64,000 nucleotides of DNA from Gymnorhina tibicen (Eukaryota > Chordata > Aves > Passeriformes > Artamidae). The position numbers were made by a program, and so were the translations under genes. The stretch spans positions 1,302,956-1,366,955 of the forward strand of contig VXAZ01008167.1 of the NCBI GenBank assembly GCA_013399875.1, given 5' to 3'. Under the pieces are notes generated by a model. That model worked only from the letters and a program-made list of their open reading frames with translations. It was not told the DNA's origin and ran no database searches. Of this stretch, positions 26,845 to 41,256 are shown piece after piece (position 1 is the stretch's first letter; every line of letters begins with the position of its first letter).

Positions 26845-27110
26845 TATTAGGAAGGGACATAGGAGATCATTTTGTCCCTCCCCAAGCTTTGAATTTGGAT
26901 CAGGTAATCTTCAGGAGATGTTTCTCATATTTGATCTTAAATATCTGTAGAGGTAGAAATTCTTTAATCATTCTTACAAAAATTCCCGGAGCCTAATGCC
27001 ATAAAAATGTCATTCCTGACTGGGTAAGAATCTCACAGCAAACAGTTCAAATTATTTCTTCCAGAATGAATTAAATTTGTGTTTGTCAGAGCATAGAAAC
27101 TCCTTGGCCA
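26845..27110 (-). mobile_element. Ancient CR1-like LINE relic, antisense
   Basis: The plus strand follows the general pattern of the reverse complement of old amniote CR1 3' ends. It has a GGGACATAGGAGATCATTTTGTCC-like start (the block read GACC..AGGTCATCTGGTCCA in younger copies), then TTTGATCTTAAATATCTGTAGAGGT and a long run of weakly matching sequence. Divergence is far greater than in the copies at 31189, 40251 and 54670. No coding capacity remains. Boundaries and family are uncertain. Confidence 0.4.
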
Positions 27111-30100
27111 TCATAATTGACCACTCACTTGTCTTTCCTAGATCCCTATAAAGCTCTTTGGTGTTGGCTAATGACACAACTTCTGTAAATACTTGTATTA
27201 CCTTCCAGATTTGCTACTTCTTTTATCACTACATGCTGCTTCTTTCAAATTTCCAGTACACCTAACAACTATAATGAGTGCAACAGCCCCTCAGGCTTTC
27301 CACTACTTAACTTTATGCTGTACTGAAAAAAAGAGAAATCATTATTCTTTGTTTCCAACTTTTTTCACAGTTCCAAATTCATGAAAGAGCCTGACATCTC
27401 ATGCATGACTATTTCAATTCTTTAAAAAGTCTCCTGCAAAGATTGTTACGAGACCTTTAGAAAATCTGACAAATTATGACTGCTACTGTTCCTTTATGCA
27501 CTTTTTAGCTGATATGTTCAAAAGATATCTGCCATTTTTCCCTTTTGCACAAACTGCTTGTGTTAATGTAGATCACCTGAGGTTCATGAAGGTCCTTGAA
27601 ATCCATTTTCTCATTTTTGTCTCAGCCAGTTCCTTTGCCTGTTATTTTTTGATCAACTTTTTAAAATAGTGACCTTTGAAGCAGCATAAATAGCTTCAAC
27701 GTGTATTCTGCTTTCTTCAAAAAACTATATATGAAAACAAGAGAAAATGTTGTTCCCCTCTCTGAACACATCTGCTTCATTTTACATTTTATATTTTACA
27801 TTAATTTACATATCTTTTCTCAATAGCAAAGATTATAAACTTGTCTACACAGCATTTCATAAAAAATTCAAGAACAGAAGAACAAATAATAAAGACCTGT
27901 TCCACTGTTTATTAATTCACATCAAAGTATTCATGATTAATTCAGATATCTGACCAAGGACTGGGAAAAAGGAGTTCTGTGAAACAATCACATGCCCAGC
28001 TTAGCAACTAAGGCTCAAAAATCTTCATTCATTGGTTAAAAAATACTTTATATCATAGATGAACCAAAAGAAAGAAAAGATCTCCAAAACATGAGATTTT
28101 TAAAGGGAAAAATGGAGAACGGTGACTTTTAGGCCTCCTGGTAATGAAGTGAATGAAAGCAATCTTCTTCATTTGCCTCTTTCCAGGTCACCTCCAGCAT
28201 TCCTCTTGTGTGGGCAGGGTACAGATGTTTTGCCCAGAGTCTGGAGCTGCAGTTTGGCACTGCAAGATGTATGCAAAACCTCTCAGGAGCTGCAGGCCTT
28301 TGGAAGTTCACTCTGTGCTGCTCACGGGGTAAATCACTGGCTTTTGCATGTCAGAGGAATTGCCTGACAGACGGCGTTTCTCCCCTTCAGGCTGCTGCCG
28401 GAATTCTTCTGCTTGCTTACGAGAACATATGCTTAAAAAAAACCAAAACCAGCTTCTCTGCTATTTGGCACCTAAAGCCTTATTTTAATTTCTGGGTGCA
28501 GCTATTTCTCTGAACATATTGTGAAATACCACTGCGTTACCCATCTGTTCCAACTTGGTGTCTTCAGGACTGAGTGCTGTAGAGGAAAGGTCATCATTAA
28601 CTCACTTTAAAAAACTTGATTTGCTTACAAAAATAGTAACTGAGGGAATTAATTGCATTCTACTCACAGTGCAGGTCATTACTCCTCATTTAACAATAAA
28701 TACCTGGGGACAAAATCCTCTCTGCAGCCTGTGGAGTTTGAGCAATCCAAATCCCACAAATCTTTCCTTCCATTTTGGGTCAGGCTGATCACTGATGTAG
28801 GCTCTGAGGTTCCCCCAAAAACACAGACAGACCTGGGGTTTTCAGAGTGCTGATATTCACACCACTTGACTGAGGAGTGTTTGGCAGATTTGTGGACTTC
28901 AGAGAGCCTGGCAGAACTGAACAGACCATAACCAAGCATGAGCTTGTGACCTCCAAACTGAACCAGTGTGACACAGGATTGTCAAGGTAACTCCTGATAC
29001 AGCTAGAACAGAGAAAGGTCTAGTCATAGTAAATGGGCCCCCTGAGTTTCAATGGGTTTAGCTCGCTTATCCCATTGGAAGCTCATTGGGACATGAAGTT
29101 TCTGCTTTTTCTATGGGCATGGTATCAATGCCTAGTTTCAAGTCAGCAAATCTTGCCCTGTTATTTTTGCAGCCTTGTATGAACCTGCACAGCTGAAAAG
29201 AGGCATATGGCATTGCTCTGGGCTCCTTCTGGCTGCTGGTGAATCACTCGTCAGCATAGGGCTCTCTGCAGAGTGATGTTTGGGGCTCTGCACCACTCAG
29301 GCCAGGTACTCAGATCCACCAGGGTCCCTGATATGACTCATTAGCCCAAAACCCTTCACATCAATGGTTCCTCCAGCTCCAAACAGCACAAGACAAGACT
29401 CTAACATCCTACAACCAGTCAAGGGACCACGCGTTTCAGTGCATCTCAGCAATGCCTGGGCTGACTTTAAATTTATAAAATGGAATAGTCCTACAGATCC
29501 TAGGAAATAAACCTACTTTAGAAAAGGATATATCTTCTCTTGAAATACTGTCAATCACTACCCTTGTGAATTGGGAAATGCTTTCTCAACCACATATCTG
29601 TAGGGAGCTGTGGTAAGATCTTGTGAGTCTTTAAGTAAAAAATGACAATGACATGTACAATTCTGTAAGTGCAGGTATGTGTTTAAGTATGCACATGCAG
29701 AGGTGCATACGCACGCAGATGTTTAAGTGTGTCTGGGTGTGTGCATGTGTTGGTGGGGATGTGCTTAGGGATGCAGGTGCACATCTCTCTACCAGTCAGT
29801 TGAATCCAGTGTAACAAAAGAAGGGTAATTTCAAAGACATTATATTCCCACTAGTGTTATGAAAATCAGTAACTGGGTGGAGCAAAAACACACTGTGGCT
29901 ACATCTACAGTGGTGAATTAATCATGCCTTGTACTGTTCTCTGCTCCTGAAGCCAATTGGCACAGAACATAACAGTTTGCATACCATTAAACTGTCTTAC
30001 CCTCCCAAAGAGGATGACCATGTCCAAGTGCTTATTTTGGTGGACCTTGCCCTCTTTTAACTCCTAAGCAGTTCCTGGGAATTGTTTAAAACAGTGCTAG

Positions 30101-31188
30101 TTTTGTCTGGTCAAAACTATGCCAGCCAATATTCTCACAATTTAACAGCATAGTTGGTCAAGTTCCAGTGCTTGGGAACATTCCAGAATATTGTTTAATT
30201 TATTAGTATAGAAGCAGCTTACGTGTGCACCCAACTGAGAAGCAGGCTGTTCTGTTAATTCAGGCTTTATTAGACACCAGATTATGCTCAGAAAAGCAAT
30301 GTTGTGACTGCCCCAGCAGTGGGGAACTGCTAAGATCTGAGTTCAGATTTTGCTAGGTGTCAGAGGGAACAACCAGGCAGCACAAATCAGCAGGGAGTTG
30401 GGCTGCATTAGTTCCACTGCTCACAGCCTTGCTTGTTCTCTCCCGTAACCAGTCAGTGGATTTGCTGCAGGGAAAGCATACAACCAAGGCTGAGAAAGGT
30501 TGTCAGAGGGGCTCTGAGAAGCACTCACACTGAAAAGGTGTGTGGCTTCCCAGGGATAACAGAATTCCCTGCTTTGTGCAGAGGCTGCCTGAAGTTGGCA
30601 GCACACACATCTGGCTCATTTTGTTAATGGCTGCTACAGACAGTGCTCCAGAGCACCTGAAAGCACCTGTTCCTGGAGCACTTATTCACAACAGTGGCAG
30701 AAAAGATGTCAAACCTTTACCTACAGAAGAAGCTGAATGAAGAAAAACTGAAAAAAAGACTGAGAAAATAGCCAGTTGGCAGGGATATGACAAAAGGGAT
30801 AAAAAACTATGAATTCTGAGGGAATGAGGACACCCCCATTGTCCTACTGGTCATGAGAGCACTCCCTCTCCTTGTACTTTTCCACCCCTTGTTTCATGTG
30901 GGAGCTGCTGTTTGCACAGAGGGGACACCAGTGCAAGAAACCGGTACTCCACAAACACCAGCACACACTTGCCAGACGGATGTGCTTACAGGTCAAAATG
31001 GGGGAAAATGAAGAAAAAAAATATAATCTAAATAACATAATGAGAAGTTTAAATCGGAATGATCCTAGAGCCAAGAGCTGCCAGAAGCAGAACGCTGGGA
31101 AGAGATCAATCAAAATAGACAATTTTTTGTGGGGCAGTGGTGGTGAAAGGCCAAAACAAGACTGCAGTCCCCATCTATAGGCCAGAAA
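27111..31188. other. Unique sequence, no gene seen
   Basis: Overlapping frames of up to about 100 codons on both strands (28122-28513, 30421-31180) have no recognisable domain. A TG-rich imperfect repeat lies around 29670-29770. Nothing else is identified. Confidence 0.5.
29670..29770. repeat. TG-rich imperfect simple repeat
   Basis: A stretch dominated by TG, TGTG and GTGTG with interruptions, including two related GTTTAAGT(A/G)TG(C/T) segments about 35 bases apart. It is probably a decayed TG microsatellite. Confidence 0.55.
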
Positions 31189-31386
31189 CCCAGCGGGTGG
31201 TTGGGCACTGGAACAGGATCCCCAGGGAAATGGTCACAGCACCAAGCCTGACAAAATTCAAGCATTTGGACAATTCTCTTAGGAATGTGGTGTGATCCTT
31301 GGGGTTGTCCTGTGCAGAGCCAGGAGCTGGACTTGGTGATCCTTGTGGGCTCCTTCTAACTCCGGATAGTCTATGATTCTATGAAT
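31189..31386 (+). mobile_element. CR1 LINE 3'-end fragment
   Basis: This carries the CR1 3' untranslated block in sense orientation: GGTTGGGCACTGGAACAGG, then CCCAGGGAAATGGTCACAGC, GGGTTGTCCTGTGCAGAGCC and CTTGTGGGCTCCTTCTAACTC. It ends at the typical CTATGATTCTATGAA octamer-type tail. It aligns by eye with 55680-55872 of the longer CR1 copy over its whole length. It is 5'-truncated at about 200 bp and non-coding. Confidence 0.93.
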
Positions 31387-34300
31387 CTACGGGGCAATGA
31401 AGGAAAGGCCCTGTGCTGAAGAGCTTGAGGTGCAAATAAACAGCTCCTGCAATGGGTTGAAGGGAGATGTGTGACAGCCACAATTTTATAGCAAAGCTTT
31501 GGTTTCCTGACTGCCTATCTAATGACTTACCCACTTGTTTGGGATATCTATCAGATGGACAGGGCTAGACACAGAGGCAGAGAGAGGCAAATGTGAATGT
31601 ACATAGAAAGGAAACATTGCTGTATATGAGAGGAACATTGAACTTCCTGCTTTGAGGGCTAATGGAAAGCTTTCTGAAAGAAGAGATTTCCGGGATAAAA
31701 TTATTTGCAAGATCAGCAGTTTCTGAGAAAACATAAACTTATTTCAAATGTGATAGGACATCCTAAAAATGCAGTCTTTCAAATTTTTTACCTCATTTTC
31801 TGTCAGAGGTTTTAGCTTTTTGGTTGGAAATGATAAATCTGGACAGTCAGAACATTGCAGGGAAGTAGCTTCAGAACACTTAATTTTCTGAAAAGTTCCC
31901 AAAACAGTCTCCACCTGAGTCAGGACAAGAGTGAACTGAGGGTCCAGGGATGTATTGGGATATTTTTCATTGGTCAACTGTAGTACAACAAGGGGAAATG
32001 TACAGCCAGGGTGCGTCAATCAACCAACCAACCAATGCAGCTGCATGGGAATATGTGGCCATACCCTTTGCAAACAAGGCCATGCATGTACATGCCAACA
32101 CAATTACTTTGCTTGGATTTGCCAGGAGAAAATGGAACGTAAAGTAGTCTGTAAATAGCCAATAAATCTTGATCCCAGTATTTTATGTGTTTCTACCTTA
32201 GTCAGGAAGGAACTTGGGCTTTTTAAAACCTGAAGATAATGCAACTAGCTCAAATGTGGTGTTTTAGTGGAAGAGAGGATGAAAAGGTTTTGATTGTTCT
32301 GCCATTCCCTAGAGAGGGTCTTATCTCCAAAAAAAAAAAGTTTTTAAGAGCTTCACCCTTATTTTTAAAGAAAAACAAACACATCCAGACTTAGGCAGAC
32401 TCTTTCCTGTTTAGTTTCCAGCAACATTCCCAAAAAGTAACATCAACAGAAAGAAAAAGATCATACAGGTAATTGAAATAATCAGTCCTATAGCTCCTCT
32501 CTCTAATTCCATGTACTAAGCAAGATCTATGCCTACAGTGTAGGCAATTAGTCTTTGATGTAAAAACTAATTGTTTCTAACAAAAAGAGACTACAGTTAG
32601 ATGTCAGATTCTTCAAGGTTTGGGACAAAAATTCAGGGGTAAAACTTCTTCCCTCATCTTCATCCTTATCCTCTGAAAAATATTTCCCAGGTTTTCACTG
32701 AGATTTGTAGCACTCAGTGCAGATATGTTATGAATCTGGTGAATATGCTGTCTGCTCAGAACAGTTTGTTCAGCTCTAGGTCTAATTCTGTGTTGCAGTG
32801 TGCAACACGGACTAAAATTGTCATGGTGGTTTATAGGGAAGCTCTGCCTTTTGAAGGTCTTTTATTTTATCTTTTTTGTGAGGGGAAAAGATGACTTTGC
32901 TAAAAGAATGATTCCACTATGCAGCCCTAAAGGCTGAATGGACTGTAATGTATAGCTGACTTCAGAAGCATAAACAGTTGGTGCTTCATCTTTCTGCCAG
33001 GACATTTGCTTTCTCCAAAAACATTATCAGTCTCTGTTTGAATGTGTGCACAGCTGTAATGCTTGAAGACACTTAATGAAGTGTCATGTATTAAACATTT
33101 GTAATTGTTTTCCACTGGATTGTGACCTGAATTTAGTAACATCTGACTGACGGCTACTACCAACAGGATATCCCAATGAGTGAGAGGAAGATCCTGTGTC
33201 AGTGCATTTGCTGGAGCTAGACCAGCTGCACTTCTCTTTTGTTTAATATGTTCAAAAGTCTGCAAGGAAATAATCTGTAATGGGGAGAGTGCCAGAGTTT
33301 ATCAGAGGGATAAGAGAGCTGCCTAAGTTTCCTGGACCTCTTTGTACTTGGGAACACTCCTTGCGTGATTACGGCCTGCACAGGCAGAGCTGAGACAGTA
33401 AAAGAAACTGAGTCTTCAGATCTGTCTTGTTGGACACTGTACAGTCCTCATGTTTCCTATTCCTCTGGCACATCTGAACCTTCAGTCAGGATCAACATAT
33501 AATGTGAAATAAAATGCTGTGTTATTTTTATCTTTGCTTCTTCTCTCCAAGGTGACTTGTCTTTGTAAAGAATCCTGTTACTATCAGGTGTTCTTCTCCA
33601 AGACTCATTTTCTGATGAGCTAAGAAGAACCGGAATGTAATAGGTATTAATTAGTGTTTTTCTTCAAAGTGCTAATGTCAATTCCATTGGTCATTCCTCT
33701 ACCACAATGACCTCAGAGAATTGTTATATGATAGGCAGTACAAAGAACTTACGCTTGATCTTGATCTGAGTACTTTGAAAAGCACTTAAGCAAAGACATA
33801 CAGTGTGACTGTTTGCAATAGCAAGAGACTGGACTCATAACCCAAAGGGCACTGACCTCTTTCATATTCCTAAAAAAGCAAGAGCAGATCTGCCCCAGTT
33901 TGAAACCTTCTTTGGTAGTAACACTGATGTGTTCCTACAAGGCCTGCAGTCATGTGAGGGCAAATCAATTGCAACAGGACTGTGTGAAAGTGAAGGACCT
34001 TTCAATGAACTCTTGGGTTTGGACTGTGCACAGGACTTGAGTCACATCCATGTATTAAGAAGTTCACTGCATTTGTTAGGAAAGAAATGAAATGCACATC
34101 TATGTTCTACTTAATCACAGAGCCAAGAGCTGTTGAAAGGGACCAAGTTGCATCAATGTAATATTTTGTCAGACTGATGAATTAACAGAGGAGGCTAAAG
34201 ATAGCAAAAAGAAATTTGGCCTCCAAAATATAAATATTCTGTTGTTATGATTACTTCAGTTCTACCTAGAAAGCTTTAACAGGTTGAATAACTTTTGAAA

Positions 34301-37300
34301 ATAAACAAAAGGTTTTCCATCCTGAATTGTTTTGTCCTATCATAATTCCTTGTCTTACTGTTTCCAGAGCAGTTTCCATACCAAAAAGTAGTGAAACACA
34401 CCACACTTTATTGACATTGACTTCCTTCCTGTGTTTGCTTGAAGTATTCTTATGGCATTTCTCTTCCTTCTTCCAATCAATGAGCATTTAGCGAGCAAAC
34501 ACAGAAATACTTGCCCAAAGCACATTCAGATCAGGAGCAACACAGTAAATCAGCCAGATGACAGGTTCAGAAATAAGCTCTGGTCACAAGACAAGGTGAT
34601 ATGGCATCTGTAGCACAAGATAAATCTTGTGCTTAGAGGCCTCAGCATTTTAGTTAGCAGCAGCAATGTACTTTCAAAATGAATTTTCCCGTTGTTCCTA
34701 GCTGCTGCCCTTTGGTTTAGCAGTGCAGAGTGGACTCAGAACCGTCATCTGTATTTCTTTCAGCCAGAACAAAACCAGAAGATTCAGTCTGCAAGTGTTC
34801 TTTTGTAAATGATTGTTCAAACAATACAACTAGAAAAGGTCAAATTACTATATGGCCTGTGAAGTATATATCAATGGGGGCTTAGGCAACTCAGCACCCA
34901 ACTTTTTTTTTCTCTACAGATCTGCTGAATCCGGTCTGAATCTGCACTGATCCCACTAAGCTCTCCTGGAAGTCAAAGGAAAGAAATGGAAACTTCCAGG
35001 ACATGAGTCATGTGACCTGAGTTGTTTGTCATATCAAATTTACATATTAAATTAACCATGCTACAGAAGCACTCATTTCTCTCCACTGAATTTAGAGAGC
35101 TGACTTGGTGGTAAGTATTCTTGGTTAGATAGGTTTCACTTTAGACAGTGTGAAATCCAAGTGCACTGAGAGAATTGTATAGGCGTAAAGCCTGATAACT
35201 TATTTATTAAATACCTGATTAAATTCACTTCACTGATCCCTTCAGTGACTAATTTCATTTATGTGCTCTGCTTGCTGGGCCCCACACAACATTCATTCGT
35301 CACTCAATTAACTGAGGTGTTCGGTTATACAACCCTTTACCCACTGCCTTCCTCTCATGGGAGACCTTGTCCATGACAGATCAATTTAGACTTATGTTAA
35401 TGCTAGCAATGGCTTAAAATGCACCAATGACTTCCCTGAAGATTTCAGAAGTCTTAAGACCAAAACTAGTGTTTGTTTTGGGAGATCTGCTACTCCTTGG
35501 AACACTCAGTGGGAAAATGCTGAGGGGGATGTCCTGGTCTTCCCTAGCACAATTAACGTATGTATAAAATTTTCTTGTCTTACTGGCACATTTATACTTT
35601 CAGCAGCTTTGATCCTTGCCTCCTCTAGAACCTGTCCTTTCCCTGAAAGCCTGTTCCCCTCTCAGCCTCCATCATCCATTCCAGGACTGCTGCCCTTCCC
35701 GAGGCAGGCGGTGTCACTGTTGAGCAAGGCACAGCGGCTCTTCCTTTCTTAGAGAGGTGCACTGAGAACGAAAGAGGTTAGCTCATAGAACAGGATATGA
35801 AAGACTAAAACACGTAGTGTCACCTCTGTGTTGGTAGTGCCAGAACACTTAATCCACTGCTTCTTTTGTATCTGTGACAGATTTCGAGAAATTAGACCCA
35901 TCTCAAACCAGTACTGCAAAATACATGTTAATGACACAGGAACCGACTTGACCACAGACCAGAGCTACAGGAGAGCAGGTCTCCGGAGGTCAAATAGATT
36001 CCTTTCTCTGTGACAAATGGCCCATCAACACGACCACCACAAAAGAATCACTGAAAGATGTGCTTGGAAAATGGGTTTAGGTGAATTAACACATTTCAGA
36101 ATCAGAGGTACAGTTTTACTCACAGCAGCTTGGGCAGAAGGAGCTCATCCCAAGGTTGGCCATGTCAAACCTCTACTAGGTGCTCTGCCTTTCACAGACA
36201 CACTTTAGTGTTGGGTCCCAACCACAGGTGAGTTCAGGAGAGAACTCTGTTCACTGAGATAATAGTGCCCAATTAATGAAGCAGGTTGCTAAGGACAGAT
36301 GGGGAATTGCTAGATCCTCTTACCAGGCATCTTAGACCCTCACCTCCCTAGACAGAGACAGTTCCTTTCTAGGTAAAATAACTGGCTGGGATTGTTGCTT
36401 TCTACTGCAGCACCAAAACGTGAAGTGCCTTAGTGCACTTTCTGTGTGGTACCAAATGCCACCTCTTGATACTGATGCCTGTGGCTTCACTACTACACTT
36501 CTATCCCCATCAAGTTCTATCACATGTCAATCTTATTAGAGCTCAACCATGTTGTACTCTTTTGGTAGCTCTGCCAGCGGTATTTTCCTCAGATGTCTCC
36601 TTTTCCTCAAACTAACTTTCCTTTTTCAGACTGTTTCCATTGTGGACCTCCAGTTTGAGTACTTTTTTTGACTGAAAGTGAAATATAGCAGGAGCAAGAA
36701 AACCTGTGTCTCAAAACTTCTTATTTCCAGTTATTGCCCTACTGTGTCATATCTAATTGGAACAGGTGTTTCAGGGTAAGAACTCCACATTCTATGTTCA
36801 TATCCAAGAAAATGTGCTTCTGGAGGTGGGGAGATAAGGTACCACACATCTGATAAAAACATACTTGAACTTCATCATGACCATCCCTAACTAAAGAGTG
36901 AAATGTCTCAATCTCTTTAATTAGCCAAAGAATTACTGTATGCCCATGCAAACTGACTTGACAATACAGTTACAGCAAGAAGGGTTCATAGTTGTCACCA
37001 TCTGACACAGGGACTGACCAGGGTTTAATAAAGAGTGAGTCAAAATATGACATCATTGTGCTGAGAACAGAGGCCTTCCTCATCCTGGATGAGTGCAAAC
37101 ATACCGACTTGGTCTCAGAAGTTCTGGGGTTAAGGCCAAACTGTTTCATAAGTTAAGTTCAGGTGGAGGAGGAAAAGTGAGAAAGGAAGAAGAGACTGAT
37201 GTTAAATGACAGGCCAGTGCTTAGGGCAGTCACTTCAGCTAGAGAAGACATAGTTCACCCTCCTTTTCCAAATCAAGCTAAGCTGACACCACTCTGCCTC

Positions 37301-40250
37301 TGCTGTCATAGCTAAATGCCCAATGAATGTTTGTCTAGCCTTGGTTCTTATCCTCACGAACATTTGAGGGAGAAAAATGGTGGATTTTTTTCTTTTTCCT
37401 ACCTTCAGACCAAACCAAAAAAAAGCTTTAGAAAGCTTGTCCCAGTTTTTTAAATTTCCCCTCTCTATTTTGTGAAAGAGAACTCTGTTTTAGGCCAACC
37501 CCACCTCCAGTTAATGCCAGTTAACACCATAAACCATTTGTCTTACAATGGAGTGGAACTGATTGCATCCTACAGAAAGCAGCATTGCACAAACACACCA
37601 GTCTGCTCCTGCTTACAGGATCCCGGGGGCTCATCCTCTGTGTGATAAATGCAAAACTTCCCTTTCATCTCTGCTGAGTGAAACAGCACTGTCCCTGAAG
37701 GAAGTGAGGCTTCAGATCAACACTGAGTAGCATCTGATCCCTGCCTAAAAAAATACAGTTGTATATTTTCTTGTGGCAATACTGTGCCCAGGCCTTTAAT
37801 TAGCTGCATCCCTGGATTGTTTTGTTGGTTATTTTACCGTAATGGGACTTAGCTGAGGCCACAGGTCTATTGAAATAGGCACCATACAAACAGATCACAA
37901 ATTGCGTATTCTCTGTCCCAAACAGTGACCTGCCAAAGGTCACACTAGAAATTATAGGCAAAGGACAGAACCCAAATCTCCTGCAACCTCAGTCTACTCT
38001 ATTAATCAAAAGACCTTCTCCCTCTCTCCTTAATTTCTATGGCTCAGTGACAGTTTTTCCAAAACACAAGATGAAATAAATTACACGAGAGATGGAAAAT
38101 GTGCATTAGCAAGGAACAGAGCTGGGAGTACAATTGTGTGTGCTGGTAGGAAGGTTGTTTGGGTTTTTTTGCTGACACAGATGAAATGCAAAATAGGAGA
38201 AATCTGGTTAGCCTAAGATGTCACCTGATGCACTGAGAGAAGCAGATCAATAAAAAGCTTTATGTTAGACCTTGCATGCCAAGACAGTAGCTATGAAAAG
38301 ACAATGAGGTATCATGAGAAAAATAAACACATGGTTAAATGGATGACTGAAAAAATGAACTTCATGAAGGTTATTGAAAAACTGAAGAGGATTTTACTGA
38401 GATAGGAAAGAAATACTCATTTTCAAAAGGAAAATAATTTTTACTGAAGAAAAAAGCATGCCTTCAAATAAAAACCTTCCTTTCTGCCCAGAGAGGGAAT
38501 CAGTTTCATGTTCTCAGGCAGAAACAGAGAAGAATAAAACATTTTGGTGAATGAAATCTTCACCAGCCAGATGGTTAATAAAGTTGATATCCTTTTAAAT
38601 TTACCTCTGGGTCTTGCACAGATGGGGGAGAGTAAATTCTACATCATCTCAATGGAGTTTGCACACACTCTTCTAAAGAGTGAAAGGGGTTTCCCCCTTT
38701 CTCTGGGAAAAGTAAATGTGAGTTGCACACGTGAGACCCTAAAATGTCAATACCATGAACAAGTAAGGGTGAGAGTAACAGAGCAGCCGCAGAAAAAGTA
38801 CTTGTTGATGAAACTGGCTGATGAAAACTGCAGAAAAGGTGGAGAAATGGGCACCTTTCAAACAGCAATACAAATTACAGAAGGGCTTGAGCCAGTATTT
38901 TCAAAGAAAAATGTATCCACTACATCATCCCACCACAACCTCCCATAGGATGATGACTTCAGTATTTTACCCCAGCCTCCACACAGAGCACGTTTTTACT
39001 CTCCATGCTGCTCAGAGATGGAAAAGTGTAAGTATTTCTGTTCAGTAGACAAGGAAACCAAGACAGAGGGATACTGCATGAGCTGTGTTAAGTCACACAG
39101 GAACTCCAGAGCTTTGCCAGCAATAGCAGTGGGACTACACTACTCCTTAGCTTCCATCAGAGGTTAAAACTGAGGGTGTTATTTAACTGAGATCAATTTT
39201 TAGGTTTGCAGGAGTAGCTCATCCAATTGTCCACCAGCCTTAAAATACAAAGCTCCCAGTACTGAGTCACACAATAAGGAATGCACTCATGGCACGTAGG
39301 GTCATGTGCTGTGGAGAAGAAGGGGTGAGAAGTCGCTATCTCAAAATCTTTCTAATATCACAACCCTCCACTTGTGCAGAGAACACCACCACAAACCTCT
39401 GAGATGAAGTTGGATGTCTGTGTCCTCAGCAATGTCTGGCAGGTGGGCGTCACACAAAAGAGGTATCACCAGGTCCCATTGTTGAAGGCACGGCTGCTGC
39501 AGTGTTGGAGGGGAGCAGCTCAGTGAAGCTCAAATATATATTGTGAGATTTGTCTGTTCCCTGTTGTAAAGAACTGTAAGCCACATAAGTGTTTGGGATC
39601 AAGCTAGAAAGAATAAAAGCTTGCCAAGAACCTATTGTGGCTTCCCAACACATCTTCAGGTCTGAAAGCAGTGAACAAAACACCATTTTGATTCTTAACT
39701 AGAATTCCTCCAGAAATAAAATATGTCTTTATTCTAGAGGAGTAACAGGTTCTCAGATGAGAACTTACATCAGGCCTAATAGAGAGGGAGGTGCATGAAA
39801 GCTTGAATTACTCTTGAAAATGTTCTAACTCTCATTTGGTGATATTAACATAAGACAGAAACCGAACCAGCAGCATAACTGAGCAGCAAGGGTCAGTGTA
39901 TGCTAACAGTTGAATGTGCATTTATGGACAGAACACTCACCAGGAAGCCCATTTTGTGCCATGTGCATTGCATCCTTTCTTTCAGCTGTGTGGACAACAG
40001 TGGGGACACACCTGCATCTACACCAGCTTGTTATGGTGTATGACACCAAACATTATTCTCCCTCTTTCAACTCTGTCTGCCTGTCCAGGGAGACACTGAA
40101 CATCTGGTCTAACATGTACACAGTCATGTTTGCAGCTCTAGGGCTGAGTTGGTACATGTGTTCCCAGCAGCATCACTTAGTCCCTTTCTGTTTCCTAGGG
40201 AAGTGAAGGCCATGAGGGAATTCATGAAGCAATGTTAAAGAGAGTCATGT
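31387..40250. other. Long stretch of unique sequence, no gene seen
   Basis: The only frame of note is a 134-codon plus frame at 38544-38948. It starts at TTG (the first ATG is nine codons in) and has no recognisable domain, although its composition is unremarkable for a protein. The 112-codon minus frame at 32927-33265 is also unrecognised. No repeat family is seen. Confidence 0.5.
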
Positions 40251-40640
40251 CATAGAATCATAGATTGGTTTGGACTGGAAGAGAACTTAGATTGTCTCAC
40301 TCCAAACCTCCCCTGTCATGGGCAGGGAATCTTCCTGTAGGCCAGCGTGCTCAGAGCCTGGTCTTGAACAATTTCAGGGATGGGACATCAACAACTTCTC
40401 TGGGCAACCTGTTCCAGTGTCTCCCCACCCACACAGTAAAGCATTTCTTCCTCAAATCCAATTTAAATCTACCCTCTTTCAGCTGTAAGCCATTCTCCCT
40501 TGTCCTATCACTGCATGCTCTTGTGAACTGTCCCTCTCTAGCTTTCTCCTAAATCCCCTTTAGGAACTGGAAGGTGCTGTAAGGTCATCTCAAAGCCTTC
40601 TCTTTTTCAGGCTGAACATCACCAATTCCCTCAGCCGATA
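40251..40640 (-). mobile_element. CR1 LINE 3'-end copy, antisense
   Basis: The plus strand starts with CATAGAATCATAG (reverse complement of the CR1 terminal octamers). It continues with a diverged GTTTGGACTGGAAGAGAACTT, CATGGGCAGGGAATCTTCC, GGGATGGGACATCAACAACT, TCTCTGGGCAACCTGTTCCA, AGTAAAGCATTTCTTCCTCA and CTTGTCCTATCACTGCATGC, then fades near CTCAG. This is the standard avian CR1 3' region in reverse. At about 390 bp it is the best preserved antisense copy in the window. It is 5'-truncated and non-coding. Confidence 0.95.
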
Positions 40641-41239
40641 ACTCAAATCTCTAGATTCAAAGTACAAAGAGCTGGGACGCGTGAGCATAAACCATCAAGG
40701 ACTAAGCAGAAGGGGACAGACCAAGCCGCACAATCTTTTGCCATTTGTCTACACTCCATAACAAGGGAGGGAGGAGAGGAAGGAGTGTCAGTCAGACCCT
40801 TGGCTCCAGTGGTTTCCTGTGCCTTGTCAAGGTCAGAAGGCTACAGGGCCCTCCCCCGTGAAAGGAGAAAGATACATGGCTTCACAGAACTGCTCTTGGA
40901 AATGGCTTTTCACGTTCCAGGGTATAAATGGACCTGCAGAACAACACCCTTCCGCCCTGAAATGTGCCCACAGGCTTCTATCCCTTCCCACCAGCAGCCC
41001 CTTTATCTTTCTTCCCTTTCCTTGAGTGACAGAACAGAGTATATCCCCCTCAACATCAGAGCTGCCACTGGTGATGCTCAAAACTATTGATTTCAGCAAC
41101 TCTTCAGAGCTCTCCAGTTAGCAAGGAGTTTTACTCATTGCACAAGGTGGCAAGACCACAAAAGAACAAAGAGGAAAATGGGTTTCCATGTAATTGTGGA
41201 AGGAATGGGGAATACAGAGCCTGAAAAGCAAAATTACAC
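40641..41239. other. Unique sequence, no gene seen
   Basis: Overlapping frames of about 100 codons on both strands (40785-41099) have no recognisable domain. Confidence 0.5.
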
Positions 41240-41256
41240 CCCGAGGCTGTTGTGAG

